Assembly: GCF_040958095.1 (NCBI RefSeq)
Contig: NC_091195.1
Span: 21,892,365 to 21,956,364, forward strand
Length of the DNA stretch: 64,000 nt
Direction of reading: 5' to 3'
DNA from: Procambarus clarkii
Lineage: Eukaryota > Arthropoda > Malacostraca > Decapoda > Cambaridae
Positions 31,752 to 42,076 of the stretch are shown here, in pieces. The first letter of the stretch is position 1, and each line of letters starts with the position of its first letter. A model generated the notes under the pieces. That model was not told the DNA's origin, made no database searches, and saw only the letters and a list, made by a program, of their open reading frames with translations. The position numbers and the translations under genes were made by a program.

Positions 31752-34688
31752 CTATAACCACCCAATCCCACTCATATACTTGTCCAACCCGTGCTTGAAA
31801 CAATCGAGGGACCCCACCTCCACAATGTTACGCGGCAATTGGTTCCACAAATCAACAACCCTGTTACTGAACCAGTATTTACCCAAGTCTTTCCTAAATC
31901 TAAACTTATCCAATTTATACCCATTGTTTCGTGTTCTGTCCTGTGTTGATACTTTTAATACCCTATTAATATCCCCCCGGTTATGTCCATTCATCCACTT
32001 GTAAACCTCTATCATGTCACCCCTAACTCTTCGCCTTTCCAGTGAATGCAACTTAAGCTTTGTTAATCTTTCTTCATATGAAAGATTTCTAATTTGGGGA
32101 ATTAACTTAGTCATCCTACGCTGGACACGTTCAAGTGAATTTATATCCATTCTATAATATGGCGACCAAAACTGAACTGCATAATCTAAATGGGGCCTAA
32201 CTAGAGCAAGATATAGCTTGAGAACCACACCAGGTGTCTTGTTACTAACGCTGCGATTAATAAATCCAAGTGTCCGATTTGCCTTATTACGAACATTTAT
32301 GCATTGATCCTTTTGTTTTAAATTCTTACTAATCATAACTCCCAGATCCCTTTCGCAATCCGACTTCGCAATCACAACACCATCTAGCTCGTATCTTGTA
32401 ACTCTATCATCATTACCTAACCTCAGAACTTTACATTTATCAGCATTAAACTGCATCTGCCAATCCTTTGACCATTTCAAAACCCTATCTAGATCAACTT
32501 GAAGTGATAGTGAGTCCTCCTCCGAATTAATTTCCCTACCGATTTTCGTATCATCGGCAAATTTGCAAATGTTGCTACTCAAACCTGAATCTAAATCATT
32601 TATATATATTATAAACAACAGAGGTCCCAGGACAGAGCCTTGAGGCACTCCACTTACAACATTTTCCCACTCTGACTTGATTCCATTTATACTAACTCTC
32701 TGTTTCCTTTGGTATAGCCATGCCCTAATCCAGCTTAATATAGCACCCCCAATACCATGAGACTCTATCTTTTTAATCAGTCTTTCATGTGGCACTGTAT
32801 CAAAAGCTTTGCTAAAGTCAAGGTATACAACATCGCAATCCTTACCACTATCAACTGCCTCAACAATGCTAGAATAAAAAGATAACAAATTTGTTAAACA
32901 TGAACGGCCATTTATAAAACCATGTTGCGACTCAATTATTAATTTATGTTTTTCAAGATGAAGACGAATTTTATTTGCTATTATAGATTCGAGTAACTTT
33001 CCCACAATAGACGTTAGGCTAATTGGTCGATAGTTAGACGCAAGTGATCTATCTCCTTTCTTAAAAACTGGTATCACATTAGCAACTTTCCAAAACTCTG
33101 GCACTCTGCCTGACTCTATTGATTTATTAAATATGGTTGACAGTGGGTCACAAAGCTCCTCTTTGCATTCTTTAAGCACCCTGGCAAACACTTCATCCGG
33201 CCCTGGGGATTTGTTTGGTTTGAGTTTTACTATTTGTTTAAGAACATCCTCCCTGGTAACTGTTAAACTCGTCAACCTGTCCTCGTCCCCACCCACATAG
33301 ACTTGTTCGGCTGAAGGCATATTGTTAAGTTCCTCTTTAGTAAATACAGATACAAAATATTTATTAAAAATACTACTCATCTCTTCATCACTATCTGTTA
33401 TTTGACCTGTCTCAGTTTTTAATGGACCTATCCTTTCCCTAGTCTTAGTACGATATAACTGAAAAAACCCTTTAGGATTTGTCTTTGCTTGCCCTGCTAT
33501 GCGAACTTCATAGTTTCTTTTTGCTTTCCTTATCTCTTTTTTAACATTTCTAACCAGTTGTACGAATTCCTGTTCTAAAGTGACCTCCCCATTTTTAATC
33601 CTTTTGTACCAAGCTCTCTTTTTACCTATAAGGTTCTTCAAATTCTTTGTTATCCACTTTGGGTCATTAGTATTCGATCTATTCAATTTGTATGGTATAC
33701 TACGTTCCTGTGCTTTGTTTAGAATATTCTTAAATAAGTTATATATTGAATCCACATCGAAATCCCCATTTAAGTCACCTATCGCTGGGTTCATGTCTCG
33801 CTCCAAGACCGGCCCACACCCCATACCCAAGACTTTCCAATCAATTTGACCCAAAAAATTTCTTAGGCTATTAAAATCAGCTTTTCGAAAATCTGGCACT
33901 TTAACAGAATTTTCTCCTACTGGTCTATTCCATTCTATGCTAAATCTGATTTCTTTGTGATCACTGCTCCCTAGCTCACTCCCTATTTCGATGTCATTAA
34001 TTTGCGTTTCCCTGTTAGTTAACACTAAATCTAAAATATTATTTTCCCGTGTTGGTTCCTTAATGTGTTGCGTAAGAAAGCAATCGTCAATTAATTCTAG
34101 AAAATCTTCTGCTTCACTATTCCCTGTTTTGTTCAACCAGTTTATTCCGCTAAAATTAAAGTCACCCATGACATAAATACTGTTAGTTCTAGATGCTCTA
34201 GATATTTCATCCCATAGATGCTTTGCTTCCATTCTGTCTAAATTTGGTGGCCTATATATTACTCCTATTATAATATTATTAGCTTTTTCGTTTAATTCTA
34301 TCCAAATAGTTTCTGTGTGTGGCTCTGTTTTGATTCCCTCTTTGAGACTACATTTCAAATTGTCCCTAACATATATGGCTACTCCACCTCCTCGTCTAAT
34401 ATATCTATCTGTGTGAAATAGTTTAAATCCATATATTTGATATTCAGCTAATAGTTCTCTATTTTCTACATTCATCCACGTTTCGGTAAGTGCAATAATA
34501 TCTATTTTTTCTGTGCAGACAAGAGCATTTAATTCGTTAATTTTATTTCTTAGACTTCTACTGTTAGTGTAATATACCCTAAGTGAATTGTTATTTTGCG
34601 GACCTTCTCTTTCCCTGATCGTTTTGCCAATTCCTTTCTCCCACAAACACATACTTTTATTACCTCCTTCCTCACAATCAATTCCCAT
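31752..34688 (-). CDS. LINE-F ORF2, endonuclease-reverse transcriptase
   Basis: Enzyme that nicks the target and copies the element RNA onto it. First ATG at 34688 (MGIDCEEGGNKSM), about 978 residues, with no internal stop. EN blocks: VYYTNSRSLRNKINEL, IIALTETWMN, YVRDNLKCSL, IIIGVIYRPPN, YVMGDFNFSGINW, LGSSDHKEIRF. RT blocks: FWKVANVIPVFKKGDRSLAS, NYRPISLTSIVGKLLESII, SQHGFINGRSCLTNLLSF, VVYLDFSKAFDTVPHERL, VSGVPQGSVLGPLLFIIYIN, ICKFADDTKIGREI (catalytic FADD), MQFNADKCKVLRLGN. The thumb ends VVDLWNQLPRNIVE. All catalytic residues I can place are present. No RNase H, as usual for CR1. The ATG lies 11 bases after the ORF1 stop, which fits reinitiation. Confidence 0.95.
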   Translation of the reverse strand: MGIDCEEGGNKSMCLWEKGIGKTIREREGPQNNNSLRVYYTNSRSLRNKINELNALVCTEKIDIIALTETWMNVENRELLAEYQIYGFKLFHTDRYIRRGGGVAIYVRDNLKCSLKEGIKTEPHTETIWIELNEKANNIIIGVIYRPPNLDRMEAKHLWDEISRASRTNSIYVMGDFNFSGINWLNKTGNSEAEDFLELIDDCFLTQHIKEPTRENNILDLVLTNRETQINDIEIGSELGSSDHKEIRFSIEWNRPVGENSVKVPDFRKADFNSLRNFLGQIDWKVLGMGCGPVLERDMNPAIGDLNGDFDVDSIYNLFKNILNKAQERSIPYKLNRSNTNDPKWITKNLKNLIGKKRAWYKRIKNGEVTLEQEFVQLVRNVKKEIRKAKRNYEVRIAGQAKTNPKGFFQLYRTKTRERIGPLKTETGQITDSDEEMSSIFNKYFVSVFTKEELNNMPSAEQVYVGGDEDRLTSLTVTREDVLKQIVKLKPNKSPGPDEVFARVLKECKEELCDPLSTIFNKSIESGRVPEFWKVANVIPVFKKGDRSLASNYRPISLTSIVGKLLESIIANKIRLHLEKHKLIIESQHGFINGRSCLTNLLSFYSSIVEAVDSGKDCDVVYLDFSKAFDTVPHERLIKKIESHGIGGAILSWIRAWLYQRKQRVSINGIKSEWENVVSGVPQGSVLGPLLFIIYINDLDSGLSSNICKFADDTKIGREINSEEDSLSLQVDLDRVLKWSKDWQMQFNADKCKVLRLGNDDRVTRYELDGVVIAKSDCERDLGVMISKNLKQKDQCINVRNKANRTLGFINRSVSNKTPGVVLKLYLALVRPHLDYAVQFWSPYYRMDINSLERVQRRMTKLIPQIRNLSYEERLTKLKLHSLERRRVRGDMIEVYKWMNGHNRGDINRVLKVSTQDRTRNNGYKLDKFRFRKDLGKYWFSNRVVDLWNQLPRNIVEVGSLDCFKHGLDKYMSGIGWL

Positions 34689-34699
34689 ACCTCTATCTA

Positions 34700-35455
34700 C
34701 TAACAGTTTAAACCCAAACAAACACCTCTAACCACTTCTTCTAACGAGTTCGCAACAGCAACAACCCCAGCTCTCGATAGATGCACCCCATCACGAGCAT
34801 ACATTTCATTTCTTCCATAGAAGTGTTCCCAGTTGTCTATGAAAGATATTGCATTTGATTTGCAATATCTTTCCAGCCGGCAATTGACACCAAGTGCCCT
34901 CGATATCCATTCATTTCCCACTCCCTTTCTTGGAAGAATGCCACATATGATCGGGATTCCTCCCTTGCTCCTAACTAACTCTATGGCTGTTTTATACCTC
35001 TGAATCAGTTCCTCACTCCTAACTCGACCAACATCATTTCCTCCCACGCTAATGCAAATAATGGGATTGTTCCCATTACCAGCCATAATATCATTCATGT
35101 TGTTTATAATATCACCAATGCCAGCTCCGGGATAGCAAACCCTTAACCTGTTCCCCCTATCTCTAGCACAAAACGTTCTATCCAAATACCTTATCTGGGA
35201 ATCTCCCACAACTAATGTTTGCTTAGGTACTTCCTTTACTTTCTGAGGGGCCTGCGCTTCCTTTCTCTTCGTTGCTTTCCCTTTTGCGCGATCCACAGTC
35301 TCTCCACAGCACTCGTCCTCCAAAACGTCAAATGAATTAGAAGTTGCTATGGCGTTTGAAGGCGGCTTTATCAAAGTCTTCTTAAGGCCCCTGTCTTTCA
35401 CAACTCTCCAAGACGAGGTCCCTTTACTGCTGGTCTCCTCCTTCGTTACTTCTCG
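34700..35455 (-). CDS. LINE-F ORF1, SGNH/GDSL hydrolase-like, N-terminus missing
   Basis: An open frame of 251 residues without ATG, from the element's 5' end to TAG at 34700. A Lys-rich stretch (AKGKATKRKEAQAPQKVK) precedes the SGNH core: LVVGDSQIRYLD (block I, GDS), CYPGAGIGDIINNM, ICISVGGNDVGR (block III, GxND) and YARDGVHLSRAG (block V, DxxH). Esterase-like ORF1 proteins of this kind are known from CR1 elements, where they are thought to help bind RNA or membranes. The complete protein would have extended further upstream. Confidence 0.85.
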   Translation of the reverse strand, partial: REVTKEETSSKGTSSWRVVKDRGLKKTLIKPPSNAIATSNSFDVLEDECCGETVDRAKGKATKRKEAQAPQKVKEVPKQTLVVGDSQIRYLDRTFCARDRGNRLRVCYPGAGIGDIINNMNDIMAGNGNNPIICISVGGNDVGRVRSEELIQRYKTAIELVRSKGGIPIICGILPRKGVGNEWISRALGVNCRLERYCKSNAISFIDNWEHFYGRNEMYARDGVHLSRAGVVAVANSLEEVVRGVCLGLNC

Positions 35456-35468
35456 TTAATATCCCCCC

Positions 35469-36917
35469 TAATATTAAGACTGGGAAACTTTTGTCAGTGG
35501 TCTCAATTCTCACACGCCACTAAGTCGGGCATGGAAGGATATCAACAAGATCAAAGGGAAAAATGCTGCAGAGATCGCGCACCCTAATCCTCTGCACAGA
35601 GCAAAGGTGCTTGTTGACGCTTCGGCCACAACTTCCAGCTGTGACAGTCTTCCTCTACCCTCACAGAATGAATTAAATAATATATATGCTGATAGATCAA
35701 GGCTCCTTGACTTCATGCTTCATCAAGAGGATGACTGTGACATGTTTTTTACTGAACACGAACTAGACTCTGCTCTACATAAGGGCAAAGCTACATCACC
35801 CGGGGAGGATGGAGTTACTTACGGCATACTGCATATGCTTCTGCTAGTGCCAGGGAATCCCTTGCTTCAATTGTATAATATGACCTATGTAACTGGGGAG
35901 CTTCCAAAGTCATGGACCAACAGTCTCATTATTCCCATTCCTAAACCAAACCAGCAGAGTGCTTTTCGCCCAATCTCCCTCACTAGTTGTCTCTGTAAGT
36001 GTCTTGAGAGGATGGTTCTCAACCGCCTCCTTTACAGAATTAGTAACATGTTGTCTCCCCAGATATATGGCTTTACGCATGGAAAGAGTGTACATCACTG
36101 TATTATCACATTCCTCACCCTGCATACTGATAGGTCATATACCACTTTCCTAGATCTTAAGTCAGTCTTTGACATTGCTAACCCACACGTCATTCTGAGC
36201 GAACTTGCTAAAATGAATGTTGGAGGATGGCTATTACGGTGGATAAGAGGCTATCTATCCAACAGGAAGTCATCTGTACTGTTCCAAGGGCATAGGAGTG
36301 TAACGAGAGATTTTGAACTTGGCACTCCACAGGGAGGTGTCCTCAGTCCTACTCTGTTCAATGTGTTAATCAATGCACTTGTAAACTCAGTAACTAGGAG
36401 GCCCAGCGAACACATCATTAGCTATGCGGATGACATACTGATCCACACCAATGGTTATACCAACACCCAAAATGTTCTGAACTCTGTATTGTACACATGT
36501 CAGGAACTAGGCTTGGTCATCTCAGTAGAGAAAACAAAGATCCTGAACCGACGTCCACCCAGACGGGGTGGGGCCGTTCGCAAAATGCAGTTGGATGATG
36601 GCTCTCTGCTCGACTATGTAACCAGATACAAATACCTTGGTCTTGAAGTTCCACTGTACCACAATGTTGTAGCCAGACTGGGTCGTCAATGTAGCGAGAG
36701 GCTCCGTGCTCTCAAGGCTGGGGCACGCTACCATCCAAGCTATGGTGCAAATGTGAGAATTGTCAAAATGATGTATCTCTCATATATTAGGTCACTGATT
36801 GATTATGCTGCACCCATGCTTGCTCTAGTGCCTGAGAGAATGCTTGGAGGGCTGGAAAAGATGCAAAACGAAGCCTTGAGGATAATCCTCGGATGCCCCG
36901 TACAACTAAATTACTAA
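35469..36917 (+). pseudogene. LINE-B reverse transcriptase
   Basis: A frame open from about 35484 (DWETFVSGLNSHTPLSRAWK) to 36917. Motifs: LHKGKATSPGEDGVTYGIL, WTNSLIIPIPKPNQQSAFR, PISLTSCLCKCLERMVLNR, TFLDLKSVFDIANPHVIL (catalytic Asp), FELGTPQGGVLSPTLFNVL, ISYADDILIHTNG (catalytic YADD), LGLVISVEKTKILNR, YKYLGLEVP. It ends LGCPVQLNY at a premature stop; the downstream RNase H frame is shifted. Confidence 0.9.
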
Positions 36918-38123
36918 ACATGGGGAAAGAACTGAATATTTCATGTGTAAGTGATCGTATCACTGAAATTAATGCTTTAATTGGTATCAAGATGCTAAGG
37001 CTAACCCACCCTAACCCCTGCACTGAAGCCCTCCAAGCCTTCTTCCTTCTTCTTCCTTGAAGGTCAGCATCCCTCCAAATGGATTACCGTAACTGCCAAT
37101 GTGCTCAGAATGTATAATATTCATCACCTCCACCAAGAGAGACAACAACAACACTTTCCTGCCCCATGGGAGATCACTCCTTTCCAAATTACTGTCCCCC
37201 TTTCCCACCCAAGAAGCTGATTAAAGAACAAGCCTTGCTTCGACAAGAAGCAAAGTACAATGCCTTAGGCCAAATTGATGCTTTAGTCAAAGAGCGCTCC
37301 CTTTCCCAGATTATTTACACTGATGGATCCTTGCATCAGTCCCATGGTGCAGCTGGAAGTGCAGTTGTTGTGACAGGGAGAGATGGTTCCTTCTCCCATG
37401 AGTGTGGAGCGCGTCTCAGTAACTGGGCCTCCACTCTTCAAACAGAATTGGTTGCCATAATCCTTGCACTCGAGCGCGTATATGAATCTAAAGTTGACAC
37501 GCTAATTGTAAGTGACTCCTTGTCATCCTTGACTCCCCTCAGCTCCCTAAGGCATAACTGTGACGTGCTTATCTCTGAAGCTAGACACATTGTGAAATAA
37601 TCAATGACGGAGTCAGAGTTTGTCTCCTGTGGATTCCTTCCCATATTGGTCTCCGAATGCATGATAGAACTGATGAGTTGGCCAAGACTTTTGCTCGACT
37701 GCCTTTGAGCAGCCTGAGGGCAGCAATATCTCAGGAACATCAACTAAATTTCGGAGACTTGAGGCAAAGTGAAATTCACACCAGTTCCTCCATCTATCAT
37801 CATTCTATTATGCAGAAAGAACCGCACGTCTATGGGTCATCCAATAATGTTAGCAGACTTCTAGATGTTACCACTGCTAGGCATAGGCTCGGCTACAAGT
37901 ACCTCTGGGAGTTTGTAACACCTGCTGATGTAGATTTGACTAAATGTGAACTCTGTCAGCAGAACTATTCGCATACTTTGCGTCATTATATAATGGAATG
38001 TGAAAAATTGCGGAATTTAGAGATAACACCATCAATAGTGTCCAAGAAATGTGTAAGTACTTCATTCATAATGATGTGCTGCCCGAAATCTTAGCGAAGT
38101 ATCCAAAATTTGCTTACTGTAGG
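36918..38123 (+). pseudogene. LINE-B RNase H and C-terminal zinc motif
   Basis: Three offset open pieces. 37166-37600: IIYTDGSLHQSHGAAGSAVV (Asp), LQTELVAIILALERVY (Glu), LIVSDSLSSL (Asp). Then LWIPSHIGLRMHDRTDELAK (final Asp). 37657-38094: LDVTTARHRLGYKYLWEF and CELCQQNYSHTLRHYIMEC, a CX2CX8HX4C motif typical of I-group ORF2 ends. At least three frame changes (36917, 37600, 38030 regions) make this inactive. Confidence 0.85.
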
Positions 38124-38130
38124 TAATGCA

Positions 38131-38468
38131 TGCACATGACTGTAAAGCTGCCGCCCAGTTGGGTGGGTGTGGAGCACATGACTGTAAAGCTGCCGCCCAG
38201 TTGGGTGGGTGTGGAGCACATGACTGTAAAGCTGCCGCCCAGTTGGGTGGGTGTGGAGCACATGACTGTAAAGCTGCCGCCCAGTTGGGTGGGTGTGGAG
38301 CACATGACTAAAGCTGCCGCCCAGTTGGGTGGGTGTGGAGCACATGCCTGTAAAGCTGCCGCCCAGTTGGGTGGGTGTGGATCACATGACTGTAAAGCTG
38401 CCGCCCAGTTGGGTGGGTGTAGAGCACATGGCTGTAAAGCTGCCGCCCAGTTGGGTGGGTGTGGAGCA
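38131..38468. repeat. 42-bp tandem repeat in the LINE-B 3' UTR
   Basis: Eight copies of CATGACTGTAAAGCTGCCGC plus 'CCAGTTGGGTGGGTGTGGAG' and CA, one with a 2-bp deletion. The LINE-B copy at 55189-56458 has one related unit in the same place (CCGCTGCCCACTGGATGGGG), so the array expanded after insertion. Positions 38469-38822 are the rest of the 3' UTR, including an (ATGT)-rich stretch near 38590-38660. Confidence 0.93.
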
Positions 38469-38887
38469 AGACTAGTAACTGTGACTCACCATAGATGTAA
38501 AGTGCCTTGTATAGTGACTGTTGTGAGCCTCTTGTTGAATCACTTGTGACACAAAAGATTATTGATATGTGTACTTGTGTAGGTGATTAAATATGTATGT
38601 GTATGTATATATGTATACGTATATATGTACATGTATGTATGAGAATGTGTACATGTATATATAGCATTGATAATTTTGTAACTAGCGTCAAAAATTGTTA
38701 TTTGCTTAGCTAAACGAACTAGAGGGTTCAGTTCCTGAACCGATTATGTGCCTCTAATCCTTTACACCACCGCCCACGGGATGGGTATGGGGTGTATAAT
38801 AAAGACAAATTGAATTTAAAAAGTTGTTATTTCTACTTATAAAATTTATTTTATTCATGATAGTAATAACCAGTAAGCTATGAACAG

Positions 38888-39068
38888 TTTTTTTTTGAGA
38901 TATATACAAGAGTTGTTACATTCTTGTAGAGCCACTAGTACGCGTAGCGTTTCGGGCAAGTCCCTGGAATACGATCCCCTGCCGCGAAGAATCCTTGTTA
39001 CAACCAAGTACACATTTTACTGTTGAGTTAAACAGAGGCTATAGTTAAGGAATTGCGCCCAGAAAAAG
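38888..39068 (-). mobile_element. SINE-1, tRNA head missing
   Basis: Matches 3815-4000: 'CCACTAGTACGCGTAGCGTT', GGAATACGATCCCCTGCCGC and CAAGTACACATTTTACTGTT. It stops at TTGCGCCCAG, before the tRNA head, so it is 5'-truncated. Confidence 0.85.
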
Positions 39069-39245
39069 AGTTCATAATTAATACAGATCAATGTATACTA
39101 GAAAGATTAATCACAAAATTAGCGTCCTTTTCGATTTTCTTATTTCGACAGTTACAGAATTAACAATATATCGTTTATAAACTTTGGATATATTTTAATG
39201 ATAAAAATTTAACAGTTTTCTCTTTTCTTTCTCTAGTTTTTTCGT
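39069..39245 (+). repeat. AT-rich dispersed repeat, partial copy 2
   Basis: Shares GTTCATAATTAATACAGATC, TATACTAGAAAGATTAATCAC and AGAATTAACAATATATCG with the copies at 28740 and 56780. It begins exactly where the SINE-1 fragment ends. Confidence 0.7.
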
Positions 39246-39261
39246 TTTTCTCTTTCTAGAG

Positions 39262-39897
39262 CTTTCTTTAATTCTGCTTTCAGACAACACACAGCCCCCT
39301 TGTTTAACTCCCTAAACATGCTAAACATAATCTCACTCCACAAATTCTCTTGTGTCAACTACATTTACAAAACCCTGTTCTTAAATGCAAATCCTGCTCT
39401 GAAACTCTCCCTGGACAGATGTAATAGGACCCATTATCACCACACCAGAAATAAATATGTCTTTGATATCCCCAGAGTCAAACTTAATCTGTGTAAACAC
39501 TTTATGCAAATAAAGGGACCCAGTTTATGGAACTCACTCCCTATTGAATTGAAAAGCTGTCCAACTTTTACATCATTCAAAAACAATACTAAAAAGTACC
39601 TAATTTCATCTTCATACTTGTTTACCTTTTGCTTTAAAATTGCACTGTATCTATTGCTACCCAATCTCCCAATCTTTATGTACCCAATCCGAACATCTTT
39701 ACCATTGTGATCATTGCTGTCTTATATGTGCTGTCAATCTGCTGTATGGTGTCTATTAATCTTGTTTAAATTACCAATCAAGCTGCCAATGTAATCAATC
39801 AGAGCTTTAATATACTTACTAATCTCTCATCTCATTTTTTTCTTGCAATGTATTTATCATTTTATTAATTCTGCTAGAATTTACCTACTTAAAATTA
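39262..39897 (+). mobile_element. LINE-A 3' fragment
   Basis: Encodes the ORF2 end (LFNSLNMLNIISLHKFSCVN, then KLSLDRCNRTHYHHTRNKY and QIKGPSLWNSLPIELKSC) with its stop near 39616, then the 3' UTR, which breaks off at CTTAAAATTA before the usual tail. Confidence 0.88.
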
Positions 39898-40096
39898 TTT
39901 ATTTATTTATATACAAGAAGGTACATTGGGTTTGTGAGAATACATAGCATAGTATTTACAATCTTGTAAAGCCACTAGCACGCGCAGCGTTTCGGGCAGG
40001 TCCTTAATCTAACAGATAATTTTAAGTAGGTAAATTCTATCAGAATTAATAAAATGATAACAAACACATTGCAAGAAAAAAATGAGATGAGAGAGA
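39898..40096 (-). mobile_element. LINE-A 3' tail, inverted
   Basis: On - it reads ATTCTGATAGAATTTACCTA, TTAAGGACCTGCCCGAAACG and TACCTTCTTGTATATAAATA. It faces the previous copy tail to tail, with a junction at the missing tail of the + copy. Confidence 0.88.
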
Positions 40097-40620
40097 TTAG
40101 TTTCTCCCCTCAGCCAGTCCCGGGATACACCGATCCCTTCCAATACAACTGCACAAGCAGACTGCAGGGCCCAGTACCTCCTACACTCTTCTGCAGATCG
40201 GCGGCGGATCACTTAGTCAGCTGACTAAACTAAGGCAGGAGAACGTAGGCTGATCAAGGTCAACTGCCGTCTCCAGCACCACTGCTGCCCCACGTCGCCT
40301 CTGTGGATAAACACGTCATCAGGTATAGACGGTACTGGTGAAATCAAGACATACCACTTATGCACTGGGGATGTTGACATTGTGCTTCGTAGCACAACAG
40401 ATGGCGCTTGTTTTGAGTCGCCACCTCAGCAGAGGTCACCTAGAAGGACCTCTCTGGTTGACCAAGGCAGAAGTCTTGAGCCACTTGCAGCCGTCACGCC
40501 ACCACCCATAGATGGCGTTGTCTACGTAGCGTCCAATTCCCGGGGAGTTTGGGTACAGACTCGTAGATGGCGCTGGAATTCCCAAGCTCCTCTCAGATGG
40601 TGGTGACGAGTCCGTAACAG
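40097..40620. other. Unrecognised non-repetitive stretch with an open frame
   Basis: 40229-40606 is open on + (126 codons) without an early ATG. It reads KAGERRLIKVNCRLQHHCC, GEIKTYHLCTGDVDIVLRST and, near the end, GVVYVASNSRGVWVQTRRWR. The octamer AGATGGCG recurs at about 40400, 40511 and 40566. I recognise no domain. It could be an exon, a decayed mobile-element frame or chance. Confidence 0.3.
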
Positions 40621-40742
40621 AGAGATTATTGTGACACTCTGCACATGAAACATTGTGAGGACAGGTTAAGTGTGCAGGGAGAGGTTATTGTGACACACTG
40701 CACATGAAACATTGTGAGGACAGGTTGAGCGTGCAGGGAGAC
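40621..40742. repeat. Two-copy tandem of about 61 bp
   Basis: Two units with TTATTGTGACAC, CTGCACATGAAACATTGTGA and GGACAGGTTAAGTGTGCAGG. The same sequence borders the AT-rich repeats at 28740 and 45660-45715, so it is a terminal piece of that family. Confidence 0.8.
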
Positions 40743-41151
40743 TTAATAATTTCAGGCACATATATATATATATATATAATATATTTATATATTCACAAGA
40801 AGGAACAATGGGTTATTGCATTAAGTGGTACATGCTCACTGAGACACAAGCGTTGCCAGCGTGTTGGGATCGCTCCTCCGTCTGCAGCAAACCCCAGCAA
40901 TTTTCTAGACAACAATTTAGGTCATATGTGCTTTAGTGTTCCCGAGAACAGCTTTACAGCAGGAAGCAGAGCATTGTATTGCCACCAGTCTGGCCTATTG
41001 TCAGGTGTGACCACACAATCATAACTGGGCCCCGATGTTCCTGCTTAGACAGTCTTCCTTGTGTGTACCTCCTACAGTATCCGGCGACACTCTAACATTT
41101 AGGGACGGATTATGAATGTATCTCCCATTTTATTTAACATGTATATGTACA
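40743..41151. other. (TA)n and unassigned sequence
   Basis: A short (TA)n at 40761-40795 is followed by about 350 bp without recognisable coding or repeat content. CACAAGAAGGAACAATGGG at 40794 resembles the very end of a LINE-A-type tail on the minus strand. Confidence 0.4.
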
Positions 41152-42076
41152 TGTGTTAATGTTAGGGTGTTAATGTTCCACTTGGGGAGTGTTAGGGGGT
41201 GAGGTGGTGGATGTTAATGTTCCACTTGGGGGAGTGTTAGGGGGTGAGGTGGTGGATGTTAATGTTCCACTTGGGGAGTGTTAGGGGGTGAGGTGGTGGA
41301 TGTTAATGTTCCACTTGGGGGAGTGTTAGGGGGTGAGGTGGTGGATGTTAATGATCCACTTGGGGGAGTGTTAGGGGGTGAGGTGGTGGATGTTAAAGTT
41401 CCACTTGGGGGGTGTTAGGGGGTGAGGTGGTGGATGTTAATGTTCCACTTGGGGAGTGTTAGGGGGTGAGGTGGTGGATGTTAATGTTCCACTTGGGGAG
41501 TGTTAGTGGGTGAGCTGGTGGATGTTAATGTTCCACTTGGGGAGTGTTAGGGGGTGAGGTGGTGGATGTTAATGTTCCACTTGGGGGGTGTTATGTGGTG
41601 AGGTGGTGGATGTTAATGTTCCACTTGGGGAGTGTTAGGGGGGTGAGGTGGTGGATGTTAATGTTCCACTTGGGGAGTGTTAGGGGGTGAGGTGGTGGAT
41701 GTTAATGTTCCACTTGGGGGGTGTTAGGGGGTGAGGTGGTGGATGTTAATGTTCCACTTGGGGAGTGTTAGGGGGTGAGGTGGTGGATGTTAATGTTCCA
41801 CTTGGGGGGTGTTAGGGGGTGAGGTGGTGGATGTTAATGTTCCACTTGGGGAGTGTTAGGGGGTGAGGTGGTGGATGTTAATGTTCCACTTGGGGAGTGT
41901 TAGGGGGTGAGGTGGTGGATGTTAATGTTCCACTTGGGGAGTGTTAGGGGGTGAGGTGGTGGGTGTTAATGTTCCACTTGGGGAGTGTTAGGGGGGTGAG
42001 GTGGTGGGTGTTAATGTTCCACTTGGGGAGTGTTAGGGGGTGAGGTGGTGGGTGTTAATGTTCCACTTGGGGAGTG
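41152..42076. repeat. 44-bp minisatellite, block 1
   Basis: About 21 copies of TTAATGTTCCACTTGGGGAG plus 'TGTTAGGGGGTGAGGTGGTG' and GATG. The same unit returns at 48438-48815 and 53263-53734, so one array was probably split. Confidence 0.96.

Larger units (their letters stand above)
31680..35455 (-). mobile_element. LINE-F (CR1 type), long and mostly open
   Basis: ORF1 (SGNH/GDSL-like) and ORF2 (EN plus RT) are both uninterrupted, with a short 3' UTR and ATGTTCTT octamer repeats at the 3' end, the hallmark of CR1 elements. A direct repeat TTAATA flanks it (31674-31679 and 35456-35461). ORF1 is open from the element's very first base, so this copy is 5'-truncated within ORF1. It looks recent. 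Its target was an older LINE-F copy that itself sits in LINE-B. Confidence 0.92.
29466..38822 (+). mobile_element. LINE-B (I-group), one copy split by nested insertions
   Basis: Read in order: endonuclease start at 29466-29560, endonuclease and linker at 30811-31390, RT at 35469-36917, RNase H and C-terminal zinc motif at 36918-38123, 3' UTR to 38822 ending ATGGGGTGTATAATAAAG. The gaps are filled by LINE-A (29630-30810) and the two LINE-F units (31391-35468). EN, RT and RNase H on one ORF2 is the layout of the I superfamily. Several frameshifts and stops make it inactive. A second copy is at 55189-56458. Confidence 0.85.

Noticed and set aside
41152-42076. Telomeric or interstitial telomere repeat (GTTAGGGGG)
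   Set aside because: Arthropod telomeres are TTAGG in tandem; here GTTAGGGGG is only part of a 44-bp unit.
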